A stretch of 64,000 nt of DNA, taken from NCBI GenBank assembly GCA_016191845.1, contig JACPVF010000013.1, positions 411,908 through 475,907 of the forward strand. Reading direction: 5' to 3'. This document shows, in pieces, positions 17,818 through 26,438 of the stretch; the first letter of the stretch is position 1, and the number at the start of each line of letters is the position of its first letter. The position numbers were made by a program, and so were the translations under genes. Origin of the DNA: Chloroflexota bacterium. GTDB taxonomy: Bacteria > Chloroflexota > Anaerolineae > Anaerolineales > Villigracilaceae. Under the pieces are notes generated by a model, which had not been told where the DNA came from, did not search any database, and saw only the letters and a list, made by a program, of their open reading frames with translations.

Positions 17818-19809
17818 ATGACCCAAACCGTAGATACCCTTTTCACCAACGCCCTCGTCCTGACCATGGACGAAAAACTAACCCAATACTCGCCGGGTGC
17901 CGTGGCCGTCAAAGGCGACAGCATCGTGGCGGTCGGTCCTGAAGCCGAGATCTGCGCGGAATATTCCGCCGCCGAGACCTTCGATTGCGGCGGCAAGGTG
18001 TTGATGCCTGGCCTGGTCAATGCGCACACGCATGTGCCCATGACCCTGCTGCGCGGCCTGGCCGACGACCTGCGCCTGGACGTGTGGTTGATGGGCTACA
18101 TGATGCCCGTCGAGCGCGAGTTCGTCTCGCCCGAGTTCGTCCGCCTGGGGACGCTGCTGGCCTGCGCCGAGCAGATTCGCAGCGGTGTGACCACTTTCAA
18201 CGACATGTATTACTTCGAGGACGCCGTGGCTCAGGCCGCCGCCGATGCAGGCATGCGCGCCGTGTGCGGCGAAAGCGTGATGAAGTTCCCCGCGCCCGAC
18301 GCCCCCGCTTATGAAGACTCGTTCGCCCTGGCGCGTGAATTCATCAAGAAGTGGAAGGGACATCCGCTGATTGTGCCCGCCGTGGCTCCACATGCCGTCT
18401 ACACCACCACTCCTGAAATCCTGCGCGAGACCGCCCAATTGGCCAAGGAATTCGACGTGCCTCTGCACATCCACATTTCTGAAACCTCCTTCGAGGTCGA
18501 GAACATGCGTAACGAACAGGGCATGCCCGTCGTGCCCTACGTCAAGAAGCAGGGACTGTTCGAGGCCAAGGTCATCGCGGCGCACTGCGTCCACATCGAC
18601 ACGGGCGAGATCCGCACGCTCAAGAATCACGGCGCGGGCGTCTCACACAACCCGTCCTCCAATCTGAAACTGGCCTCGGGATTTGCACCCGTACAGAAGA
18701 TGCTCGAAGCAGGCCTGAACGTGGGCATCGGCACCGACGGCCCCGCCTCGAATAATGACCTCGACATGTTCGAGGAGGTGCGCCTGGCTTCCTTCATTGC
18801 CAAGGCCTCGGTCAACGACCCGACCGCTGTCCCCGCCCAAACCGCGCTGACGATGGCTACCCGTCTCGGCGCGCAGGCTTTGCACCTGGGGAATATCACG
18901 GGCTCGCTCGAAGTGGGCAAACGCGCCGACCTGATCGTAGTGGATGTTTCGCCCGTACATAATTCGCCCAAGTTCCGCCGTGACCCCAATAATGCCTACG
19001 CGCAACTCGTGTACGCCGCCAAATCCACGGATGTGACCGATGTGATGGTCAACGGCCAGTGGCTGATGCGTTCGCGCGAACTGCTCACTCTCGATGAGGC
19101 TGAATTGCTCGAACAGGCCCAGGAGATCGCGCAGAAGATCGATGCCTTCCTGATCGAGCGCGAGCAGTCGGTGCTGTCGAAGTTGATCGCGCTGGGCGGC
19201 TCGGCGGAGGAGGAATCCTTCGAGGTGCAGGTCAAGGTCAAGATCGCGGAACCAGACCCCGTTGTCAAAGCGCTGATGGGGTCCGATATCCGCATTGTGG
19301 CCTTCAAACACTATCATCAGTTCGATAACTACTTCTTCTTCGCCGAAGCGGACCAGGGCCGCCTGCGTTACCGCGAGGATGACCTGATCAACGAAAAGGG
19401 CGACTCGGTCAACGTACGCGCGCGCCTGACCTTGATCGGCCAGAAACGCGAGGATCATCTCGAACACGATGTGCTGCTTTCGCGCAGCCGCTTCCTCGCG
19501 CCCGCGATGCATAGCCTGCGCTTCTACCGCGAATACTTCAAGCCCGCCGAAGAGGTGGTGATCGAGAAGGATCGCCTGCGCTGGCACATCAGCTACAAGG
19601 AAACCGAGTTCTTCCTCAACCTCGACGAGATGACCCAGCCCGCCACTGGCCATTACCTGGAAATCAAAAGCCGCACCTGGAGCCGCAAGGATGCCGAGCG
19701 CAAGGCTGCGCTGACGACCGAGTTGATGTCCCTGTTGGGCGTGGCCGACAGCCCAACCGTGACTGAAGATTACATCGAATTGATCCGCAAGCAGAAGGCG
19801 GCGGCCTAA
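17818..19809 (+). CDS. MTA/SAH deaminase-type amidohydrolase fused to a CYTH-like domain
   Basis: 663 residues, about 220 longer than a normal 5-methylthioadenosine/S-adenosylhomocysteine deaminase. Residues 1-445 are the amidohydrolase: metal ligands H70/H72 (NAHTH), H219 and E222 (HIHISETS), H256 region and D307 (GTDGPASNND). Residues about 465-660 resemble a CYTH/triphosphate-tunnel domain: EVQVKVKI opening strand, GRLRYRED, RARLTLIG, an IEKDRLRW strand and closing HYLEIKSRTWSRKDAE with a final helix. AAAGGAG precedes the ATG. No stop or frameshift is seen at the junction, so the fusion looks genuine. The role is inferred to be purine-nucleoside or nucleotide salvage. Confidence 0.85.
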   Translation: MTQTVDTLFTNALVLTMDEKLTQYSPGAVAVKGDSIVAVGPEAEICAEYSAAETFDCGGKVLMPGLVNAHTHVPMTLLRGLADDLRLDVWLMGYMMPVEREFVSPEFVRLGTLLACAEQIRSGVTTFNDMYYFEDAVAQAAADAGMRAVCGESVMKFPAPDAPAYEDSFALAREFIKKWKGHPLIVPAVAPHAVYTTTPEILRETAQLAKEFDVPLHIHISETSFEVENMRNEQGMPVVPYVKKQGLFEAKVIAAHCVHIDTGEIRTLKNHGAGVSHNPSSNLKLASGFAPVQKMLEAGLNVGIGTDGPASNNDLDMFEEVRLASFIAKASVNDPTAVPAQTALTMATRLGAQALHLGNITGSLEVGKRADLIVVDVSPVHNSPKFRRDPNNAYAQLVYAAKSTDVTDVMVNGQWLMRSRELLTLDEAELLEQAQEIAQKIDAFLIEREQSVLSKLIALGGSAEEESFEVQVKVKIAEPDPVVKALMGSDIRIVAFKHYHQFDNYFFFAEADQGRLRYREDDLINEKGDSVNVRARLTLIGQKREDHLEHDVLLSRSRFLAPAMHSLRFYREYFKPAEEVVIEKDRLRWHISYKETEFFLNLDEMTQPATGHYLEIKSRTWSRKDAERKAALTTELMSLLGVADSPTVTEDYIELIRKQKAAA

Positions 19810-19812
19810 CCC

Positions 19813-20835
19813 ATGGATACGGCACGCAAGGGACTGGCTGGCGTTTTTGCGGCGCTGTTCATCGCGACCGCCGTACTGTCCATGCTGTTGTTCAACCTGG
19901 AACGCAAAGCCTTTCTGGCCGAGACGTATCAGCAGGCGTTCGCGAACGAGAATTTCTATGAACGCCTGCCCGCCATTCTGGCAAAGGCATTCGTGACTTC
20001 ATCCGACCAGCAGAACACCCCCCTGGGAATGCGGTCGATGAGCGACCAGCAATGGGAGGGTTTTCTGCGCGAACTGCTTCCGCCCGAAACGCTCAAGTCG
20101 ATGGGCGACCAGGCGCTGACCTCGACCTTCGCTTATCTGAACGGTGAAACCGATTCGGCCGTTGTGGACCTGACTCCGCTCAAGAGTCAGATGAGCAGCA
20201 GTGCGGGTACACAGGCGGTATTGAACCTGATGCAAACCCTGCCGCCCTGCACCCTCGACGAACTGGCCCGCATCACGCTCTCGTTCCTGAGCGACCAGCA
20301 AATTGCCTTTTGCAATCCGCCTGCTGAACTGGCGGGAGTCGTCCAGCCGCTGATCGAGGGACAGGTGCAACTGGCTGCGACTCTCCTGCCCGATCAGGTG
20401 ACCCTGGCCCGTTTCGACCCGACGACAGGCCAGCCCGACCCGCGCCAGCGCATCCAAACCCTGCGCCTGTTCATGCGCCTGTCACCGCTCCTGCCGCTGT
20501 TGCTGCTCTTCGCCATGACCGCGCTGGCGGTACGCAGTCTGCGCGACTGGCTGGGCTGGTGGGGAATCCCATTCATCGTGACGGGGCTTTCAGCCAACAT
20601 CATGGCCTGGACAGGTGCGCCGCTGACGAGTTGGATATTCCTGAAAGTGTTGCTGCGCTATGCGCCCATGCTGCTTCCACCCGTGCTGATGGATGACATT
20701 GGTCAACTGGCAGAGGCCATCGTCCATCAGGCGCTGGCGCCGCTCAGTCTGCAAGGGTGGATCCTGATCGGTCTCGGCATGCTAATGACTGCGCTGGCCT
20801 TTGGCCCCGACCTGATTCGAAAAGTCAGGGCTTGA
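19813..20835 (+). CDS. membrane protein of unknown function
   Basis: 340 residues. One N-terminal membrane helix (AGVFAALFIATAVLSMLLF), a roughly 200-residue extracytoplasmic region with paired Cys (LPPCTLDEL...IAFCNPP), and three to four C-terminal membrane helices (LRLFMRLSPLLPLLLLFAMTALAV onward). It starts 3 nt after the deaminase-CYTH stop and shares its transcript. I recognise no family motif. Confidence 0.75.
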   Translation: MDTARKGLAGVFAALFIATAVLSMLLFNLERKAFLAETYQQAFANENFYERLPAILAKAFVTSSDQQNTPLGMRSMSDQQWEGFLRELLPPETLKSMGDQALTSTFAYLNGETDSAVVDLTPLKSQMSSSAGTQAVLNLMQTLPPCTLDELARITLSFLSDQQIAFCNPPAELAGVVQPLIEGQVQLAATLLPDQVTLARFDPTTGQPDPRQRIQTLRLFMRLSPLLPLLLLFAMTALAVRSLRDWLGWWGIPFIVTGLSANIMAWTGAPLTSWIFLKVLLRYAPMLLPPVLMDDIGQLAEAIVHQALAPLSLQGWILIGLGMLMTALAFGPDLIRKVRA

Positions 20836-20856
20836 CGTTACGTTTGCAACAAAAGC

Positions 20857-20894
20857 ATCTCCTGTCTTGTATTCCACAAGACAGGAGATTTTTT
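20857..20894 (+). terminator. perfect 14-bp hairpin plus T tract that also contains the next gene's Shine-Dalgarno
   Basis: ATCTCCTGTCTTGT (20857-20870), ATTCC loop, ACAAGACAGGAGAT (20876-20889), then six T and immediately the ATG at 20895. The AGGAG in the 3' arm is the only Shine-Dalgarno for the following lipoprotein, so the hairpin both terminates and masks the ribosome site. Confidence 0.85.
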
Positions 20895-21989
20895 ATGCGT
20901 CGATTGATCCTCACCCTATTCGTTCTTGCTTTAGCCACGCTGGCCTGCGGTAGTAACAACACCGTGCCAACCGTCCCGCCCACACCGCAGGCCTCGATCT
21001 TCGATGCGAGCCACACCGCCTACGGTTTCTTCCCCTCCCCCACGCGGGTGGAGTTACAGAGCGTGTTCGACACCTATCAACACATTGGCGAACATGCCGA
21101 CGTGGTGTTATTGCAACAAAACGTCCCGTGGAAGGATTTCGTCGACGGCGTGGATGGAGCTAGTCAAGCCATTACCGACATCACCAACCAGATGATCCTG
21201 TGCGACCGCAACGGCCTGGAAGCCATCTTCGTGGTGGATCCGCTCAACGGGTTGAACCGCCGCGAGTTTGCAAACCTGCCCTGGGGCTGGGAGGCAAATT
21301 TCGCCAACCCCGATGTGCGCGCGGCCTTCAAGAATTTCACCCTGCGCATCGTACATGAATATCATCCGCGTTATCTTGGCCTGGCTTCCGAGATCAACAC
21401 CTACGCCGATGCCTTCCCAGAGGATTATCCCAACTACGTCAGCCTGTATAAGGAAGTCTACGCGATGGTCAAGGCCGAAGCGCCCGAGACGCAAATCTTC
21501 GCCACCTTCCAGTGGGAGGATTTGAACAATCTATATGAAGGTGCAAACGAAGGCCGCAAACCCTACGACACCAACTGGGAGATCATCGACGCCCTCGAGC
21601 CCAACCTGGATCTGTGGGTGATCTCCACCTACCCATTCGGTGCCTTCCATAGCGCAACAGACATTCCAGACGATTACTACACCCCGCTCCTCGCGCGGAC
21701 CTCCAAGCCGCTGGCCGTGGCAGAGGGCGGATTCAGCTCAGTTCCAATGGAACCCTTCGGCGGTTCGGATGCAGACCAGATCGCCTACCTCACCAGGATC
21801 CACGACCAGCTCGGTCCCCGCCTGGCATTCTGGATCTACATCATCATCAACGACCTGGATATGGATTCGTATGCCCCCAACATGAAGAAAGACCAGGACA
21901 CCCTGACCTGGTTCACCCGCATGGGCTTCTTCGATGTCGATGGAAATCCCAAGCCTGCGCTGGAAGTCTGGGACAGTTTCCGAAAATGA
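20895..21989 (+). CDS. lipoprotein with glycoside-hydrolase-like TIM barrel (copy 1)
   Basis: 364 residues. Lipobox LALATLAC, short Thr/Pro tether, then a barrel-like domain. Two acids sit where clan-A glycosidases carry their catalytic pair: E166 in LGLASEINTY (end of strand 4) and E277 in KPLAVAEGGFSS (strand 7). WVISTYPFGAF and LAFWIYIIINDLD are further strand motifs. It resembles endo-galactanase-type folds but I cannot assign a family. Tandem paralogue of the next gene, overlapping it by 4 nt (ATGA). Confidence 0.75.
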   Translation: MRRLILTLFVLALATLACGSNNTVPTVPPTPQASIFDASHTAYGFFPSPTRVELQSVFDTYQHIGEHADVVLLQQNVPWKDFVDGVDGASQAITDITNQMILCDRNGLEAIFVVDPLNGLNRREFANLPWGWEANFANPDVRAAFKNFTLRIVHEYHPRYLGLASEINTYADAFPEDYPNYVSLYKEVYAMVKAEAPETQIFATFQWEDLNNLYEGANEGRKPYDTNWEIIDALEPNLDLWVISTYPFGAFHSATDIPDDYYTPLLARTSKPLAVAEGGFSSVPMEPFGGSDADQIAYLTRIHDQLGPRLAFWIYIIINDLDMDSYAPNMKKDQDTLTWFTRMGFFDVDGNPKPALEVWDSFRK

Positions 21990-23140
21990 AACGTATTTTT
22001 CTTTCCCTGATCATCCTGGCTCTGGTTACGCTGGCCTGCAGAGGGACGACCACGATCTCGCCCACACCCGCCTGCATTCCGTCAACAGCAAGCGTAGAGG
22101 TCAATGCACCGTCCCGACCGTTCCACCTGGGCTTCACGCGTTGGCCGCCCGAAGCCACCCTCGATGGCATTTCCCGCATGAACAACTTCCTGTCGACCCA
22201 CGGGGACATGACCGCCCTGCACTTCGACGGCGGGGTTCCCTGGCCCGAGGCACTGACCCATGGTCCGCTGCCCGATGGATTGATGAACAGTTGGCGCTCC
22301 ACGCGCGATGCCATTCCCGCCGAGCATACTTTGTTGGTCTCGATCACGCCGCTCGATATGACCCGCACGAAACTGGCATCCTACTGGGGCAGCTCGGACA
22401 ACCGACCCCTGCCCAAGCCGTGGGATACCTATCCTCTTGATCATCCCGATGTGGAAAATGCATACTTGAATTATGCACGCCAGGTGGTCGAGTTCTTCCA
22501 ACCCGATTATTTCGCCATCGGCATCGAAGTCAACGTCGCGCAGGTCAATGCGCCCGAGACCTGGGCCGCCTACAAGAACCTGCATAAGTTTGTCTATGAG
22601 GGTTTAAAGGCTGAATATCCCGACCTGCCTATCTTTGCCACATTCACCATCAGCCACATGAGCGGGTTGGATGGTGGGAACAGAGCAAAACAAAAAGAAG
22701 AAATCGAAACCTTGCTGCCCTATCTCGATATGATCGGGCTGAGCTCCTACCCCTATGGCTGGATGTATCCCAGCGGCAAAGCGGATCCCATTCCCGAAGA
22801 TTTCTTTGCCCCTGCACTCGCTTTCGGAAAGCCGATTGGTGTCACAGAGTCAGGCGCGCCCTCCTATAGTTTCTCTGCTTATGGAAAAGACTACAAGTTC
22901 AGCGAAGACTATCAGGCGCGCTGGGTGGACTTCCTTCTCCAACAGGCGGGTGAAAATCAATTTGAGTTCGTTGTCGCATTTACAGGTATCGATTATGACA
23001 AACTGATCGCAGATATGCCTGCAGATGTTCGCGAACTGGCAACCGTTTGGGTATATACAGGCCTGCAGCGCAGTGACGGGTGTAACAAACTTGGTTTATC
23101 GTATTGGGACGCATATCTAAACCTGCCCTATAAAAGATAA
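21986..23140 (+). CDS. lipoprotein with glycoside-hydrolase-like TIM barrel (copy 2)
   Basis: 384 residues. Lipobox LALVTLAC, then the same architecture as the preceding gene: YFAIGIEVNVAQV (strand-4 Glu), DMIGLSSYPYGWM, and KPIGVTESGAPSYSF (strand-7 Glu). Sequence identity between the copies is modest apart from the signal peptide and these motifs, so the duplication is old. The ATGA overlap couples translation. The likely location is the outer face of the cytoplasmic membrane, acting on a polysaccharide. The substrate is unknown. Confidence 0.75.
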   Translation: MKRIFLSLIILALVTLACRGTTTISPTPACIPSTASVEVNAPSRPFHLGFTRWPPEATLDGISRMNNFLSTHGDMTALHFDGGVPWPEALTHGPLPDGLMNSWRSTRDAIPAEHTLLVSITPLDMTRTKLASYWGSSDNRPLPKPWDTYPLDHPDVENAYLNYARQVVEFFQPDYFAIGIEVNVAQVNAPETWAAYKNLHKFVYEGLKAEYPDLPIFATFTISHMSGLDGGNRAKQKEEIETLLPYLDMIGLSSYPYGWMYPSGKADPIPEDFFAPALAFGKPIGVTESGAPSYSFSAYGKDYKFSEDYQARWVDFLLQQAGENQFEFVVAFTGIDYDKLIADMPADVRELATVWVYTGLQRSDGCNKLGLSYWDAYLNLPYKR

Positions 23141-23156
23141 ACCCCCGAAAATAAAA

Positions 23157-23191
23157 CCAGCCGCAGAAACGCTCCTGCGGCTGGTAGTTTT
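23157..23191. terminator. bidirectional terminator between lipoprotein pair and mltG
   Basis: CCAGCCGCAG (23157-23166) pairs with CTGCGGCTGG (23175-23184) and is followed by TAGTTTTC. Upstream AAAATAAAA provides the T tract for the minus strand. Confidence 0.85.
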
Positions 23192-23202
23192 CTGCCAATA
23201 AA

Positions 23203-24330
23203 CTATGGACAGCTATTCGCCAAGTGCTCTTCGAAGGTCTCGGCGAAATTGTGCAGGCCCGAGCCGTCGCATTGCGCCTGGAAGTAGAAGTAGGTTGTTT
23301 TCGCAGGGTAGGCCACCGCCCGTAGAGCGGAGATGTCAGGGCTGGCAATCGGGCCAGGCGGCAGACCCACGTTCAGGTAGGTATTATAGGGTGAGATGAA
23401 TTGCAAGTCCTGGACGCTAAGCGGATTTGTCCACCAGGTCTGTTGGGCCACGTTGAAGCCAATGGCATATTGCACGGTCGGGTCGCTATCCAACTTCATG
23501 CCCGCGTTCAGGCGATTCAGGAAGACCGAGGCAATGGTGGGCTGCTCGTCAGCGATGACCGCTTCGCGCTGGACAATCGACGCCAGAATAACGCCCTGGT
23601 ACACGTCCAGGCCCTGACGGGCAAAACCCTCGCGCAGGTCACCCGTCAGGTGCAGACCGAAATTCCGCACCAGGGTTTCGAGCAACTGTTCGGCCGTGGT
23701 ATCCCGTGAGAGGATGTAGGTGTCAGGATAGAGGAATCCCTCCGAGGTGGAACCAGGCTTGAAGAACTCATACCCGATGGGGTAGGAAGCTGCAGCCGCC
23801 AGGAACTCCTCGGGCGTGATATCCAGGCCCGAGGTCGGGAGAGAAGCGGCCACCTCCTCCATACGCCAGCCTGGCAACACCACGAAGGTCACCTGGGCGG
23901 GTGTAGCGTCCTGTAACTGGTTGGCAATATCGATCACGGACATGGACGGGCTGAGCATGTAATTGCCCGCCTGCATGGAAACGTCCAGGCCCTTGTAGAT
24001 CAGGTAATCGCGGAAGGCGCTTCCGCTGCTCACCAGCCCTTCGGACTGCAGCCGCTCGGCCACCGAGGAAACCGTTTCGCCCTGTTCGATGACGAAGACC
24101 CGTTCGATGCCGTTCACATCCAGCGGATTGGTCAGGTTGCCGTCATGCCAAAGCAGGCGGGCGGAATAGTCGATGATGCCCCACAGGCCCAGGCTGGGTG
24201 CAGGCGGACCATAGGTATTGGTGGTGCGCAACGGGATGAAGATGAAGGCCGCCATCATCACACACAACAGGATCAGGATGGACGTGGCCAGCGGAATATG
24301 AACACGGCTGAAGATGGGATTGTTTCTCAT
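23203..24330 (-). CDS. mltG: endolytic murein transglycosylase MltG
   Basis: 375 residues. One N-terminal membrane helix (PLATSILILLCVMMAAFIFIPL), a LysM-like region (IEQGETVSSVAERLQSEGLV), then the YceG domain. The catalytic Glu is in ILASIVQREAV, followed by IASVFLNRLNAGMKLDSDPTVQYAIG and the closing PYNTYLNVGLPPGPIASP. It cleaves nascent glycan strands near the membrane. Its start overlaps the ruvX stop by 4 nt, the common ruvX-mltG arrangement. Confidence 0.95.
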   Translation of the reverse strand: MRNNPIFSRVHIPLATSILILLCVMMAAFIFIPLRTTNTYGPPAPSLGLWGIIDYSARLLWHDGNLTNPLDVNGIERVFVIEQGETVSSVAERLQSEGLVSSGSAFRDYLIYKGLDVSMQAGNYMLSPSMSVIDIANQLQDATPAQVTFVVLPGWRMEEVAASLPTSGLDITPEEFLAAAASYPIGYEFFKPGSTSEGFLYPDTYILSRDTTAEQLLETLVRNFGLHLTGDLREGFARQGLDVYQGVILASIVQREAVIADEQPTIASVFLNRLNAGMKLDSDPTVQYAIGFNVAQQTWWTNPLSVQDLQFISPYNTYLNVGLPPGPIASPDISALRAVAYPAKTTYFYFQAQCDGSGLHNFAETFEEHLANSCP

Positions 24331-24746
24331 GGCTGTGAATGTTGGGCTTCGAGGTAGGAGCGCAGGATCATGACCGCGGCCAGTTCATCGAGGTGGCCGC
24401 CGCGCTGCTTGCGGCCCACGCCCATCGCGATGCGCGTCGCGCGCGCGTCCTGCGTGCTGAAGGATTCGTCCCACAAGCGGACGGGGATCTGGGTCTGGGT
24501 CTGCAGGGCTTCGGCAAAGCGCGCCGCGCGACGCCCCGCCAGGTTGGGGCGGCCTTCTTCATCGAAGGATTGTCCGATCACGATCAAGCCGACTTCGTTC
24601 TGCACGGCCAGGTCGGCCACCTGCGCCGCATCCACCAGGCGCGAGACATGCTCGATCACCTTGAGCGGGCTGGCGAGGATGGCATTCGGGTCGCTAAGCG
24701 CAAGCCCGATGCGTTTCTCGCCGTGATCAACTGCCAAAATTCTCAT
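24327..24746 (-). CDS. ruvX: Holliday junction resolvase-like RuvX (YqgF)
   Basis: 139 residues, RNase H-like fold. Catalytic Asp in MRILAVDHGEKRIGLALSD, GLIVIGQSFDEEG, then LWDESFSTQDA (catalytic acid) and HLDELAAVMIL. GGAG lies 5 nt before the ATG. Proposed roles are 16S rRNA 5'-end processing and junction resolution. It is first gene of a two-gene unit with mltG. Confidence 0.95.
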   Translation of the reverse strand: MRILAVDHGEKRIGLALSDPNAILASPLKVIEHVSRLVDAAQVADLAVQNEVGLIVIGQSFDEEGRPNLAGRRAARFAEALQTQTQIPVRLWDESFSTQDARATRIAMGVGRKQRGGHLDELAAVMILRSYLEAQHSQP

Positions 24747-24756
24747 ATCACTCCAG

Positions 24757-24789
24757 AAGTGGGGTGAACTTTATAGGTTCACCCCACTT
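24757..24789. promoter_or_regulatory. 13-bp inverted repeat with a -10-like hexamer in its loop
   Basis: AAGTGGGGTGAAC (24757-24769) and GTTCACCCCACTT (24777-24789) form a perfect stem. The minus-strand loop reads TATAAA, 23 nt before the ruvX ATG. It follows the stop of the upstream minus gene but has no T tract. It could be terminator, operator, or both. Confidence 0.6.
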
Positions 24790-24791
24790 GA

Positions 24792-26285
24792 TTATTGAAT
24801 AACTACCTGCACCCGCAGAGGGATCAGCGGCAGCCACGGCCACCAGATTGGCGTGAGCCGCACCTCGGGCGGGTTGGCGAATTGCTGCACTTTGGCAATC
24901 GCGGCGCGCGCGTCTTCGGGTGAACGCCCCAACGCCAGGCGCAGCACCTGAGCCATGTCCACGCTGCGGAACAGACGGCGTTCGGCCTGCATCTGCCAGC
25001 GAGTCACGCCCTGTGCGTCAGTGGTAGGCTTGGTCACCGATTGAAACGTGAGCGTATCCGCCGCGGGGGAGAATCCCTGCGGGGTGGCCGCGTCGAGGCT
25101 GACCTCGGCCAGGCGCGTCAGATCACGGGTCGAAACTACCTGCACGGTGAACTCCAGGCGCAGGGTCAGGGCCAGGCTCGTTCCCTGGGTGTCGGCGGGC
25201 GGATTGTAGGTCTCCTCCAGGGTTTGGGAGACGGTCAGGGTGTCGGTCAACATCACATCGTCGGCAGAGAGGCGCGCACGCAGTTGATCCTCGGCCTGCT
25301 TGGCCAAATTCGTCTGGAGGGTTTCGCGCAACAGGAAGCGGTCATCCTGGGTCGGGCCAATGGCGGTCGTGTCACTGCCGCCACCCGTCGGCTCGGGGTT
25401 GGTGACCGAAGCCATCAGCCCCAGCGATCCCTCGACGGACTGGATCGCATCCACACCCACGTTGCCCGCTTCGCCCGCATCGAGCGCCTCGATGGGCACC
25501 TCCACGATCTGGTCGAAGCCTGCCGTCAGGCGCGTGGTGTTCAGGGTGGCAAAACGCACAGGCGGGTCGGTCAGCGTGTGGACCACCGTCCCCGCGGGGA
25601 TCTCCACCTCGGTCTGGGTCAGGTTGCGGAAACGCGCCACGCCGCGCGCACTGGTCTGCGGCACGGGGATGCGGCTGGTCACGTTCATCGACTGGCTGCC
25701 TTCCACCACCACGCGTTCGGCGCGTGACGGCACGCTGCCCGTCACGAAGACACCCTGGATGGACGGGCTGGCGACGACGGGGAAATCCAGCCGCTGAACC
25801 TGCGTTTCAGGATGCAAGACCACTTCAGCGCGCGGGACAAAGAGGGCTGCCACCACCAAAACAGCCAGGACTCCCAGCCCGAAGGCGGTCACGCGCACCG
25901 CCAACTTCGAGCGCCAGCCTGCTTCGACGGGGATCGATTGTGAGCGGAGTTCGCGCAGATCGCGCCGCGGTGGACGGGGAAGCCGCTGCTTGCGCGGCGG
26001 GAGCGTGGGCCAGGTCTCGCGTTGAGCCGCACTCGTCGACTCGAAGACGGGGATGCCCAGCGACTCGGCCTCACGCCGCACGGACGACCGCCGCGTGACC
26101 AGTCCCAACTGTGCGCCGAGCGAATCGGCGTGGCGCTGCAACACCTTCAAGTCCAGCAGGCGCAGCGAGATCTTTTCTCCCTTCGGCCAGACCAGCAAAA
26201 TGCGCGGCGTCTTGGCCCACGAGAGTCGGTCGCGGACGGAGATCAGGTCGTCATGGGCTTCGAGCGTGAAGATCTGGGTTTTCAT
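24792..26285 (-). CDS. membrane protein of the type annotated 'baseplate J-like' in Chloroflexota
   Basis: 497 residues. The N-terminal domain (1-85; HDDLISVRDRLSWAKTPRILLVWP) resembles a Rossmann-like receiver without obvious catalytic residues. It is followed by a Pro/Arg-rich stretch, one membrane helix (about 130-150, FGLGVLAVLVVAALFVP) and a large beta-rich extracytoplasmic region. That region includes the segment usually matched to baseplate J (ARFRNLTQTEVEIPAGTVVHT; EVPIEALDAGEAGNVGVDAI). No phage tail genes are nearby, so I treat it as a cell-surface protein, not a phage part. The -10 lies only 8 nt from the ATG, which implies a leaderless mRNA. Confidence 0.75.
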   Translation of the reverse strand: MKTQIFTLEAHDDLISVRDRLSWAKTPRILLVWPKGEKISLRLLDLKVLQRHADSLGAQLGLVTRRSSVRREAESLGIPVFESTSAAQRETWPTLPPRKQRLPRPPRRDLRELRSQSIPVEAGWRSKLAVRVTAFGLGVLAVLVVAALFVPRAEVVLHPETQVQRLDFPVVASPSIQGVFVTGSVPSRAERVVVEGSQSMNVTSRIPVPQTSARGVARFRNLTQTEVEIPAGTVVHTLTDPPVRFATLNTTRLTAGFDQIVEVPIEALDAGEAGNVGVDAIQSVEGSLGLMASVTNPEPTGGGSDTTAIGPTQDDRFLLRETLQTNLAKQAEDQLRARLSADDVMLTDTLTVSQTLEETYNPPADTQGTSLALTLRLEFTVQVVSTRDLTRLAEVSLDAATPQGFSPAADTLTFQSVTKPTTDAQGVTRWQMQAERRLFRSVDMAQVLRLALGRSPEDARAAIAKVQQFANPPEVRLTPIWWPWLPLIPLRVQVVIQ

Positions 26286-26293
26286 CCGCCCGA

Positions 26294-26299
26294 ATTATA
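26294..26299 (-). promoter_or_regulatory. -10 box giving a probably leaderless transcript
   Basis: Minus strand TATAATTCGGGCGG-ATG: 8 nt separate the -10 from the start codon at 26285, and no separate leader or room for one exists. Confidence 0.65.
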
Positions 26300-26438
26300 G
26301 CCGATGACAGGATATGCTCATGGATGGCGTGGCAACGGGAACTCCCCCCAAATGTGGGATTTCATCTGCTGGGGCAGTCTGTACAATGAAACAAGTCCCG
26401 TTCCTGCGGGATAATTTATCTAAGAAAAGGAATATGGT

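Noticed and set aside
24792..26285. Contractile injection or phage baseplate component
   Set aside because: No tail, sheath or spike genes nearby, and the protein has a membrane helix; the baseplate-J label reflects a shared beta fold.
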